NCBI RefSeq assembly: GCF_025370935.1
Contig: NC_133483.1
Span: 634,274-698,273, forward strand
From: Choristoneura fumiferana
Taxonomy: Eukaryota > Arthropoda > Insecta > Lepidoptera > Tortricidae
DNA length: 64,000 nt
Direction of reading: 5' to 3'
A program made the position numbers and the translations under genes. The stretch's first letter is position 1, and every line of letters begins with the position of its first letter. Below the pieces are notes generated by a model. That model searched no databases. It was not told where the DNA came from and saw only the letters and a list, made by a program, of their open reading frames with translations. Positions 10,458 through 20,025 of the stretch are shown here, one piece after another.

Positions 10458-10475
10458 TATATATATAATAATAAT
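10404..10475. repeat. (ATT)n/(AT)n tail
   Basis: ATT triplets followed by about 20 AT units with interruptions. The position fits the simple-repeat tail of the LINE. Confidence 0.8.
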
Positions 10476-10479
10476 CAGA

Positions 10480-10615
10480 TCTCGAAACGCTCCAATGATT
10501 TCAATGAAAATTTGGTAAGTATGTAGGGTTTTCGGGATGACAAATCGATCTAGCTTGGTCTTATCTCTGGGAAAACGCTTATTAAAGCAAAGCTCGATCG
10601 CCCAGGTACTACAGA
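10480..10615 (+). repeat. Interspersed repeat R2
   Basis: Shares 'gatctcgaaacg', 'caatgatttcaatgaaa', 'aaatcgatctagcttggtct' and 'caaagctcgatcgccca' with 19872-20025. No coding capacity seen; class unknown. Confidence 0.7.
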
Positions 10616-10727
10616 TTCAGGTACAGGTACAGGTTGTATTGCCGTACCCTATCAGGGCGTCACATGTATACCTAGTTTGTAATTTTCCATCCTAACGCTG
10701 TAATTGGACATACAATAAACAATTTTA

Positions 10728-11562
10728 GTACATTGTGTTAAGGCGGTAATAAGGAATTACGAACGAGAGTCTATTAGAAGTCTGAAGTCGAAGACTGAGG
10801 GCTTTAATGAGTCGATGTTCGTAATTCTAGTACCGCCCGTGCGACACAATGTTTTTCATCACATTTGCGAGTAAAATTTTATATTTGTAAAAGAAAAAAT
10901 ATAATTGTTCCAAATATTGGCGATACCTTAGGATGCGCTGTTGGCAGCGTCGCCCTCCCCCTCCCTCAGCATGTGCCTGAGCCGCGTGTGCATGTGGTCC
11001 TGCTGCTACGCCATGCGCAGCAGCATCAGTACGGGCACTGACTCATTTACCGACCTTGGGCTTCATGACAAGAAAATTTGTACGCGCAATGACTCCTTTA
11101 CCGACCACGGGTTTCATGACAAGTACATTACGGTCGAGGTTTTATTTGGGGGTTGCAATCAAGGTAGCCTTCATGTTTTGACACTGTTTACGAGCAAGTG
11201 TGATGAAATTTTCTTGTCATGAAGCCCAAGGTCGGTAAATGAGTAAATGCCCGTACTGATGCTGCGGCGCGCGCTGCTGCAGGCCCACACGCACACGCGG
11301 CTCAGGCACATGCTGCGGAAGGGGAGGGTATGCAGCGCTGCCAAGAGCGCAGCCTAAGGTATCGCCAATATGGGAACAATTATATTTTTTCTTTTAGAAA
11401 TAAAAAATTTACTCGCAAATGTGATGAAAAACATTGTATGTCGCACGGGCGGTACTAGGAATTATGAACATCGACTCATTAAAGCCCTCAGTCTTCGACT
11501 TCGGGCTTCTAATAGACTCTCGTTCGTAATTCCTTATTTACCGCCCTTAAGACACAATGTAC
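10728..11562. mobile_element. 835-bp foldback element flanked by TA
   Basis: The left arm (10728 to about 11080) is mirrored by the right arm (about 11200 to 11562). Both ends read 'gtacattgtg' inward, and shared blocks include 'aaggaattacgaacgagagt', 'ttttcatcacatttgcgagt', 'ttggcgataccttagg' and 'gcatgtgcctgagccgcgtg'. The arms differ at scattered sites and small gaps. TA stands outside both ends (10726-10727 and 11563-11564), as for Tc1/mariner-type target duplications. The left arm carries two direct copies of a unit with 'ccgacc' and 'ttcatgacaag'. The open frame at 10941-11222 has no domain; no transposase is present. Confidence 0.85.
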
Positions 11563-11564
11563 TA

Positions 11565-12059
11565 TTACTTCCTGTGAAATACCGTGACTGCATGATGATT
11601 CCTAGTTGATCGGCTGTAAAATTAATTCTCGATTAATCATTTCTCTAGAATTTTCCTTTGTTCCAGATGTGTTTAATCCAGTTTCAATTGCTCTTAGTGT
11701 TCGTCACATTCCTTAATTAGTCGATATAATGATCCAAGTAAATAATTATAACACATACTTATATATCTAAACACATTAGGAATTTAATTAATATCCTAAT
11801 TATGTGTTATCTTGACGCAGTTTGCATCGGCAATTAGTCGTAAATAGCAACGAACCGGTTTAAAGCGGTTTGTTTATATCTAGTTGAACTAGCTTAGTTA
11901 TTGCTAATAACGTTTATTTGTTGATAAACTTGTAAAAGCCTGAGTGAACACGTGTAAATAACACTTATAATTATAACTTAGTATAATAAAGAGTTGTTTG
12001 TGACGTGACTTTAGTGATTTTAGTGTAAAAAGACTGGATTTGGATTAAAATAACTGAAA
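11565..12059. other. No recognisable gene
   Basis: AT-rich sequence without an RNA gene or shared repeat. Confidence 0.4.
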
Positions 12060-12353
12060 CAATTTACTTTGCTCACCCGCGACCTTGTGATACGTTTACG
12101 TTTATGCAAGAAATGTGTGTTCTTGCAGTTGCTCCACCTTCACATTGTAAAAACACAAACCCATCTACACGGTTGTGTTGCTCTGAAGATGAGCTCTGGT
12201 TGAGTTCGAAACGCTTCAGTGTAGTGTGGTGGTGATAGATGGATTTGTGTGATTTGTGTGTGTTCTTACAGTGTGGAGGTGGAGGAACTGCATGAACACA
12301 CATTTCTTGCATAAAAGTAGCTATCATAAGGCTGCGGGTAAGCAAAGTAATTG
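12060..12353. mobile_element. Foldback MITE, about 294 bp
   Basis: End blocks 'caatttactttgctcacccg' and (reverse complement of the right end) 'caattactttgcttacccgc' mirror each other. The inner block 'atgcaagaaatgtgtgttc' plus a purine/pyrimidine-biased stretch is also mirrored. The centre holds 'gagctctggttgagttcgaa'. The 90-codon minus-strand open frame is produced by the arms. Confidence 0.75.
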
Positions 12354-12432
12354 TGTCAGTTCATGATATGGACCTCAGCAAAGTAACGCTTGGTCAATAA
12401 ATTATGGATTGATAAAGTTTTAACATAAAATA

Positions 12433-12600
12433 CCATCAGCCAAATAAGTGGTCTATCAATTTTTAATAAAGTTCCTATCAAATGAATATGTCGCTAAAGT
12501 CGAACTTTCAAGTTGACAGACACCTCTATTTGCATTATTGTTTTATGACATGCAAACGATTATGAGCTTTAGGGTGGTAGATCACATATTTGGCTGATGC
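12433..12600. mobile_element. MITE with TA flanks
   Basis: The left end 'ccatcagccaaataagtg' is mirrored by 'cacatatttggctgatgc' at the right. TA flanks both ends (12431-12432 and 12601-12602). Confidence 0.75.
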
Positions 12601-12602
12601 TA

Positions 12603-13375
12603 CATGTGTAAGAAATTCATAAGATCATATCAGATTGTAATATGATAATTGGATTGATAATTGGATTAAAAGAAGCGTAATAATGCTGAGTAATCATTTA
12701 ATGTTACTCATTTAGATCAATTCCAACAGAAAAGAATTTCGTTTGTTTTTACTGAACGAAAAAAGTTGAGATTTTCAAAACTAATAACCGACTCTAACTG
12801 ACATACGTAATATTGCTAACATGAAAAAAGAACTCGATCTGATTCCATATTACTTCCAAACGATGCGTAAACAAACTTTACTATTGCTGTCAAAATTATT
12901 TATTGTTTCGTCTTCAACCTTAGTAGCAATTAGACCTTTATAACAACGCTTTAAGTTCGAAACTGGCATGCGCAAGATTTGATAGATTTTTAACTTTTTG
13001 TTTGTAAATGTATCGCTTAAATTAATATTGTGTCGTGTTTTAAGACGAGCTCCATTATGTTAATACGAAGTTAACTGCAATTATGTGAGAGCATCATTCA
13101 TTGTTCTTAATGAGGTATAAAAATTAAAATGTTTTGGTGCTTGGTTCCGTATTGGATGAATCCTTTCTGTCATGTTTTTTGTGGCCAGTACTTTTGTTTT
13201 GTTTATGAAATTGCCACGTGAAAAAAAAACTTGGGTTTTATACTATAGGCAAGTAAGTAATGATGCTAGTAGGTACATAAGATAGATTCGAGTTAAGTAG
13301 TCGTTATTTATTTTATTATAATGCTCATTTTCCTTCGTATTTCACCAAATTGAAATAATCCTTACCGAAGAAATT
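12603..13375. other. No recognisable feature
   Basis: AT-rich, no supported frame, RNA gene or shared repeat. Confidence 0.4.
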
Positions 13376-13422
13376 TGAAGTTGAGGACATCGAGAGGGCC
13401 TTTGCCCAGCAGTGGGATGATG
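13376..13422 (+). pseudogene. LINE ORF2 C-terminal remnant
   Basis: One frame reads E-V-E-D-I-E-R-A-F-A-Q-Q-W-D-D. 'AFAQQWD' is typical of the last residues of a LINE reverse-transcriptase protein. Only the tail remains. Confidence 0.45.
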
Positions 13423-13559
13423 TATACCTAGTTAAAAAAGTAAGTTTATCGATTGAAGCTTGGCTTTCGCGGGCTAGTTACCGAAGACGCAAAAAATCCA
13501 TACCGAAACGCGCTCCGCATTCAAATCAGACACCCGGTTGCTTTATTACGTCGATATGT

Positions 13560-14030
13560 AAATTTTGTACAGCGTCACTACCCTTATAAAGACCCTGTTT
13601 GAATTGAAAATTTAGTTGAACGAGCGAGAGTAAGCCGAGTTCAGCCAGTGTGGCTACGTCTTTCAGCCAATTCGCTGCTTTTCAACGCCACGCCGTGAAA
13701 AAAAAGTAAAAAAGCCACCAAAAATACTAAAAAAAAACACTGGCAACTCGAGTTACAAAATCAACACAAGATGTCTATTCCAAAATCAAAACACTCGCTG
13801 GATTCGAATGTACGGCATTCTAATTTTAAAAACGGAAGGAAAAAGCGCGCGAAACAGAACGTTGTTTATCATAGCGTGTTTGTTTTCAAATAAGCAGTGA
13901 TGCACGATAAAGAGTGACGAGTGGCGTGTCACGTGGTGTTCCGATCTGTCAAAATGACAGAGCGAGAGCCATAGAGCGGGACGACATCGCGTGCAGCCAT
14001 TTTGAGTAAGTAAACAGGCTTAATAACTGC
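13560..14030 (+). promoter_or_regulatory. Possible promoter / untranslated first exon (weak)
   Basis: A GC-richer stretch with a TATA-like 'cttataaag' near 13584, a canonical E-box CACGTG near 13938, a palindromic 'tgtcaaaatgaca' near 13957, a YY1/Pho-like 'gcagccattttg' near 13993 and a good splice-donor match GTAAGT near 14006. Individually these are common; together with composition they could mark a first exon. No coding frame supports it. Confidence 0.2.
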
Positions 14031-14404
14031 ATGATTTTTCTACGACCATTTTAATATAGGAGGTATTTGTTTGGAAGCCATATTTTATTCTGAATGACCT
14101 CATCAGGGTCGGAATGGTGGGAATGCGTCATACACTACGTGACATGCCGTGCGGCCTTTGTGTTGGTTATTAGACTTAGTTTAGATATCCATATAATTTT
14201 ACCCTTACTTTGAGTTATAGCATCCTACTAATTACACAGGCGTTTTGTTTATTAGTTTATTATTCGGAGACGTCACCATAAAGAACCCTGTGAAGTATCA
14301 AGGTAAATGAATGTCGCTGGATGTTTGTGTGAGTGAGAGGTCATGTTGACATGTTGTACCTAACTTTAAAGATATTTCAGTGATATTTCACGTTCTTTAT
14401 ATTT

Positions 14405-14500
14405 CGCGGTGGATGCGAAAAGCACAAGACTAGTCTGAGTGGAGAGCCTTGGGGGAGGCCTATGTCCAGTGGACGTCTTTCGGCTGACATGATGATGACA
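14405..14500 (+). pseudogene. LINE ORF2 C-terminal remnant (family RTE1) with ATG-rich tail
   Basis: Reads M-R-K-A-Q-D, a stop, then S-E-W-R-A-L-G-E-A-Y-V, then W-T-S-F-G and stop, followed by 'catgatgatgac'. The same peptide and tail occur at 30020-30225 on the other strand. A 3-bp deletion and a stop show decay. Confidence 0.7.
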
Positions 14501-14510
14501 TATTTTGACG

Positions 14511-14710
14511 TTTTTTGGGTTCTATATCCTCAATTGGAAAAAACGGGACCTATAGCATTATTTTGTCCGTTCTTTCATTTACGTTTTGTTGTTCGTTCGT
14601 CCGTCCGTTCGTCAAGACCCTTTTGCTCAGGAACGCGTGGAGGTATCAAGCTGAAGTAAATATCAAATTTTAATACTCAAATTAGTCATTAGAAAAGTTT
14701 GTCATTACAT

Positions 14711-14749
<39 letters not shown>

Positions 14750-15815
14750 TCGTTATACATAAAAAAAACACGTTAGTAAGAAATAATAGTTAAAAAAACA
14801 TCGAAATATTATAAATGGGGCCCACTCATTAGAAAGAGTATTTTCATAAAAATTGCTGGGGAATCCAAAACTGTTATGTATGGTACCAGTTCCAGTTGTC
14901 CTAGAAAATTAGTTATGTAAGAAACCAATAAGAAAAGTTTTTTTTGCTCTCTATGTCAGAAACCAATCTAAAATGAACCACACTAAGTACGTTCATTTTG
15001 TTTAGAAGAGAAATTTGCACGGAAACCTTGGCAGATTTTTTTTAATTTAGAAGCGCATCTAGAGACGTAACCTATGATCGCCGATCGTATAACTTTAAAA
15101 AAAAGGTCCAAAGGCAACCAGTTCTCTACAAACCGAATATTACCTCTCATCACTAAGTAACTTTTAGTAATCAAAATTAATAAACCTCTCTGAGTAAAGG
15201 GTGGTTCCGTACCGCAGACCGTAGCGAACGGAGGAGACCCTCGGAGGGGGATTAAACATAGACCGACATTAACTGGTCGTCACTTCACTGCAATTAAAAG
15301 GGTACTGAAATGCTGGGCCATTAGTCATTCAGTGTATTAATATTTCGTTGAGTTTGCTCGTAAAATCCACGTTCTGAAAGTGTATTTTCTCTGTAAGTGC
15401 ACTTTTTGCAAAATGTACACTCCCAAAATATACACTTTTCCAATTAGGGCATTTTATTTACCATACCCAGGACCTTTCATAGGTACTTGGTCTAAATCGA
15501 TTCAGGCGTTATTGCATGATTGTGAACAGTAACAAACTTTCTCGTTTGATTATGAAAGGAATCTAAACTAAAATAAACTAAAAGGGAAAAAAATAAGTCT
15601 AGTTGTCTCAAACTTTAGCCACCTAGATTTCAAAATCGTGACCAGCTCAGAAATTCTTAGTAATGGGTCAAATTTTACACATGTCTTATCTAAGAGCCTT
15701 ATTATGACAGACAGACTGAAAACGAGACGAAGAGCTTAGCAACATTAGGTACCTACTATGATTACACTAGTCATCCTTCGGGTACAGAACCCTAAAAAAA
15801 CGGAATGTAAATAAC
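14511..15815. repeat. Old composite repeat related to R5, with (GA)n
   Basis: The left part (14511-14660) has 'gggttctatatcctc' and a 'gttcgtccgtccg' run followed by 'cttttgctcagg'. The right end, reverse-complemented, again starts 'agggttctgtacccgaag'. The interior has (GA)n at 14712-14744 and no supported gene. The ends are similar to the R5 repeat at 33349-33966 but not close copies. Confidence 0.45.
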
Positions 15816-16928
15816 AATTAAAATATTCTTTTTTTATTTTAAATAAGGCATGCACACTAATCTATCTATTTTCACCAACTCGCACTACGAAACTTCATTA
15901 CCTCCCCTCACTTTATGTAAATGGCAATTTAAAACCACTTGTTATCTAGTTAGCTCCAAAAAATACCTAACCTCCCCTATTAGCCTTCGGCTGCCAACTT
16001 GCCGTAAATAATCAATAGCAATTGACAAACGAAGCATTCGACTGACAAATTCTAGTTTCAAATGCAACAAAAGAGCGTTGCCAACTTAACAAATTTTGAT
16101 AAAGCGGTCGCCACACCGAACGTGGCCTTATCCTAGGGTCTGTACTGACTTTGACGCGTTTTAGGAATGGTTGTGTTAGGGTGGTTTTCGCGATATGGTT
16201 TGGATGATGCCGGAGGTGCGTAATAGGGCTCTTGTTATGTTAATAGGTGCCCTGAGGCTGTGGGTGTAGGGGTGCATGTGCATAGCTTCGTTAAGGGCTT
16301 GACACATGGCAAAGGGCACTTTGTTAGCGAAGGCAGTACGGAAAAAAACATTTTTTTTTAAATGTACTTTTATTTAATTTATAGTTAACGATAAAAAATA
16401 CTCCTGGCTGAATATTTTTTTTAAGCTAATTGTATTGTTTACTCAATAATTTTTCATTATTTTGCCATTAAATATTAACGTCACAGACTCACACAGACTT
16501 CCAACGCAACATACTCAAACTAATCCAAACAAAGCTACCAACACAACAATAACAAATTTAAAAAAACACACCGCCACGTGCGTCAAATTATCAATATCCC
16601 ATGAAAAAGCATAACATGCCTCTTGTTTGTGGCTGCTAAAAACACAACTCTGTTTTGATTGGGAGGATAAAATGCCCAGGCTGGTTAAAGATGCTGGCTA
16701 GAAACAAAGCTTATAACTTTTATCGAACAAAAAGAATTAGAGGCGTAATTTTAAATTTGGAAGGCGTATTTTGTAAAATTTAAAACTTTTTGACATTTAT
16801 GATATTATTATTGATATCGATGTAGAGATTTTTTTTTACTTGATGCTAAATTAATTCACTCATTGATATAAATAATAACAAAAAATATAAACAAACTAAA
16901 AAAAAAAAATACGGAATACGGGATACCT
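15816..16928. other. No recognisable gene
   Basis: AT-rich sequence with a GC-richer patch at 16100-16330. No domain-bearing frame and no shared repeat was seen. Confidence 0.4.
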
Positions 16929-17062
16929 GGCCCTATACCACGAAGTGCAAAACTCGAACTTCGTATGTTACCGTCCCGCTGACGCTTATGTAATTTAATA
17001 CGCGAGTGAAAGGGACGGTGCGATACGAACTTCGATTTGCGATTTTCGTAGTAGCCCCTCTG
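16929..17062. mobile_element. MITE family A, diverged copy
   Basis: Left arm with 'aaaactcgaacttcgtatg' mirrored by 'gatacgaacttcgat' and 'cgtagtagcccctctga'. Same core as the copy at 40765-40887. Confidence 0.75.
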
Positions 17063-17294
17063 ACTACGGAATCTTGTTTCATCAAAAATTACTTACCTAA
17101 ATCCTTTAATTTACTCAATCTTATAATCTAGCGATCGTTCAATACTGATAGATTTTTTCCATTTATTTACTGTCTAAATAACACGTCAGTATTTTATTCT
17201 GTGAACATTACGTCACAAAAAGGGCCCACTGTTCAGGACACTCCATATAAATAATAAGCAATTAAAATAATTTACCATGATAAGGTTCTATGGT

Positions 17295-17435
17295 GGTACA
17301 GTCAGGATCAAAAGTACACTTTCGTACTTTGTCGTTTTACAGCCACGTACTAAACGCCATGCAAGAGCAAGATTGTCAATGTGTCAATGCGACAGAGTAA
17401 AAAAGTGATATTTGACTTTTTATGCTGACTGTACC
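17295..17435. mobile_element. MITE family C
   Basis: The left end 'ggtacagtcaggatcaaaag' is mirrored by 'tttttatgctgactgtacc'. The end motif TACAGTCA is shared with MITE B, suggesting related transposition machinery. Confidence 0.7.
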
Positions 17436-17681
17436 TACTACTTTACTTTTAAGTACATACTTTCAATCAATAACAATAGGTTCCTATCGTGAGAAAATTT
17501 TAATGAAGTATCTAATGAATGAATGAGTCGAATACCAAAAACTTGTACATACTAAATAGTTTAAGAAAATAATTTTAAAAAATCCATAAATAAAATTTAG
17601 GTGAAAATACCTTATAACGTAAATTTAATATTATTATACAATGTAACTTATGTAAACATAAAAAATAAATATTATAAAACT

Positions 17682-17699
17682 AAAAAAAAAATACAAAAA
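17682..17699 (-). terminator. RNA polymerase III terminator of the tRNA
   Basis: On the minus strand the tRNA is followed after six bases by five T, then by a run of nine to ten T. Short T runs are the normal Pol III stop. Confidence 0.8.
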
Positions 17700-17705
17700 G
17701 GTGGT

Positions 17706-17777
17706 TAGCAGAGCGTGGTTTCGATCCACGGACCTCTGGGTTATGGGCCCAGCACGCTTCCACTGCGCCACTCTGCT
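17706..17777 (-). tRNA. Initiator tRNA-Met (anticodon CAT)
   Basis: The 72-nt minus-strand sequence folds as a full cloverleaf. The acceptor stem AGCAGAG pairs with CTCTGCT. The anticodon arm has CTGGG and CCCAG around a loop with CAT (plus-strand 17743-17745). The T stem CGTGG/CCACG is perfect, and its loop is ATCGAAA. A at position 54 and A at 60 in place of the usual T-psi pattern are the hallmark of eukaryotic initiator tRNA; the three G-C pairs next to the anticodon loop (GGG/CCC) are a second hallmark. No intron. A poly-T terminator follows closely, so it is likely functional. It supplies Met-tRNA for start-codon recognition by eIF2. No other tRNA gene stands near it. Confidence 0.95.
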
Positions 17778-18879
17778 CATGACTGTGACGGCGAAATACC
17801 GCTACACACTCCGTGAGCGATAAAGCGAGCTAGTGATGACGTGCGTTCGGTTAAATTTAGGTATCGATGATTCATGACTTTGCATTTTGTTACGATTAAA
17901 TTATAAATAGGCGTTAGTATTAGAAATCAGACGCATTTTTAATGTGCCTTATTTACATTACAATTAGGGTGATTTTAATAACAATTTTAATTTTCTTGTA
18001 GGTATTTTTTTAATGTAGCTATTGTAGGAAAGAAAAAATTGCCGTAACAATTTAAAAAAAGTTCCTTTTATAGTATGTACCTTTTTTTCTCTTTTTTATT
18101 CGACTGGATGGCAAACGAATTTATTATTATTAGACATTTCAAGTTCTCACGCGCAATAATTGGCAATAAATCAAATTCACAAATCCAATATACTATTACT
18201 CAAGTGTTTAGAAACCTCTCGAACACAAGTAGCTGGTACAAGTACCAAGCCGGTATCGGTAGCCTGGAGGCGTACTCTGTATTGAGTAGCCATTGAAAAC
18301 TACAGTTGTCAAGTACTTAGTAGTCAAGTACTTGAATGTTAGCTAATAATAAATTCATTGGTAAGTTTTTGGAGGTTGGCTGGCGTTGCTAAATTTTATT
18401 AAACATGATAGTTGGGAAACTTTGAATTATACCTAAATATATAGTCAAGTAGTGTCCATCTTAGAATGTTTAATATCTCAGTAACTATGCGCCGTTAATA
18501 GGACTTCATAAATATAAAAAATTGTTCTATGATAACGAAACTATCATTTCTATTCAATGATTAGATACTCTGTACATTTTATAGTAGGCGTTTACGGTAA
18601 ACAAAAAAAAATTGGTTAACGGTTTAGTTTAGACTTCTTACCTTTTCTATACTACTTAAGTAATAATAAAGAGGGAGACTTTGTTTGTTTTCTTGTTTGT
18701 ATGTCGAGGTTTATCTTTGGAACTAGTGAATTGATTTAAAAAAATCTCCGGTTGATACAAAGCTACACTATTACAGATTAATGAAAAAAAACTTGTTACT
18801 CCTAAGACTTTCCAATTTGTACTTTTTTTAGTTTATTTTAAATATTTTTTTCTTAATGAAATGGTATAATATCCTAATC
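17778..18879. other. No supported gene; short R1 fragment
   Basis: Contains only a 20-bp R1 piece 'cgactggatggcaaacga' near 18099. The region upstream of the tRNA (17780-17850) is GC-richer. No coding frame is convincing. Confidence 0.45.
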
Positions 18880-19104
18880 CTAACCAACGAAAAGTTGGAA
18901 AACCCCCGACTCTGTCACTTCAAAGTTCAATATCTCAAAAACGGCTAAGATCAACATATCTAAGAACCATATCTAGAAAACCTGATTTCAAATAAAAATA
19001 AACCGCATTCAAATCGGTCCACAGTGCCACAGACAGACACACACACACGGACACACATAGCGGTGAAACTTATAACACACCTCTTTTTGCGTCGGCGGTT
19101 AAAA
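18880..19104 (+). repeat. Interspersed repeat R3
   Basis: Begins 'ctaaccaacgaaaagttgg', passes through 'acttcaaagttcaatatctc', 'accgcattcaaatcggtcc' and 'gccacagacagacac', and ends 'ctctttttgcgtcggcggtt'. Copies: 37071-37312, 42268-42500 (-), 43690-43915, 44230-44428, with older pieces at 29148-29392 and 59505-59605. The ends 'cccccgac' and 'gtcgggggtt' are a short inverted pair. No coding capacity; class not known to me. Confidence 0.75.
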
Positions 19105-19871
19105 AATCGCATCAAATTGAGTTGTATTACTTTTTTACTGTAATTAAGTAGGTAGGTATAATTAGCAACGAAACGTATCGCAACAAAAATACTTTACAGT
19201 TACGTAAGTACCACCTAATTCAATGTACCACTTCTTCACTACTAATAAACATCATAACCAGCATCGCTATCCTAACGCTACTCATTAGCACCGAACATGT
19301 GGCATCGAATAAAATGTCACATTATCCCTAATACCGGAGCATTAACAAATATGGCATATCATAGGGCTGGCAGCCATGGCACTTGCGACAATGACCCACG
19401 GGGAGTCCGCTGAGGCCAATAAAATGGTACAAAGGCACCCTGCGGTGACCCTAGCGTTCTTTATGGTGTTAAACTTAATCTTTCTCAGCGAGGGTGTCGG
19501 ATATTGCTTCAGAATGTGAACCCTTTAGAGGCTGGAGTTTAATAAGATAGGAGATATATAGTCGATTTGACGTAGGTGATGATGTTTAGCAAAGTCTTAT
19601 GGGCAAACGATTTATGTCTTGGCTTTGTGTCAAAATAGCTACTATGTGTCGATTCTACTCGTTTACTTGAGCCAGTTAGATTTAAAGTAACATTTATATC
19701 ATTCAACATTCAGCATATACAGTCGAATGCAAAAATATATGTACAGCCATATCGTCAAAATATGTATACATACATCGACCTTATGTTTAGTGGCATAAAG
19801 ATTATAGATATTTTTACGTCTTGGTAACGTATATCTAATACCTTTAAACGAGCAATTCTATTATTATATTA
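19105..19871. other. No recognisable feature
   Basis: A 'tacagtcgaatgcaaaaat' piece near 19721 resembles the MITE B/C end. Nothing else identified. Confidence 0.4.
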
Positions 19872-20025
19872 TTTCGGGATCTCGGAAACGGCTCCAACGA
19901 TTTCGATGAAATTTGGTATGTAGGATTTTTCGAGGATGAAAAATCGATCTAGCTTGGTCTTATCTCTGCGAAAATGCTTGTTACCGAGATTCAGCCCGAG
20001 CAAAGCTCGGTCGCCCAGCTACTAA
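19872..20025 (+). repeat. Interspersed repeat R2
   Basis: Same blocks as 10480-10615, better preserved, ending 'agctcggtcgcccagctact'. Confidence 0.7.

Larger units (their letters stand above)
5549..10475 (+). mobile_element. CR1/Jockey-type LINE, 5' hidden by gap, decayed
   Basis: A non-LTR retrotransposon running left to right. It holds the C-terminal part of ORF1 (5607-6023), a 355-codon frame in the same phase (6024-7091), ORF2 with apurinic-like endonuclease then reverse transcriptase (7091-10095), a (CA)n run, and an AT-rich simple-repeat tail near 10404-10475. The combination of an FP25K-like ORF1 domain with an EN-RT ORF2 of about 1,000 codons fits the CR1/Jockey group; I cannot place the clade more exactly. 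Several frameshifts and stops show it is not active. The 5' end is lost in the assembly gap or before it. Confidence 0.85.

Noticed and set aside
10941..11222. 93-codon frame in the foldback element as a gene
   Set aside because: Runs from one arm across the loop; explained by the GC-rich arm. No transposase features.
12073..12345. 90-codon minus-strand frame
   Set aside because: Produced by the inverted arms of a MITE.
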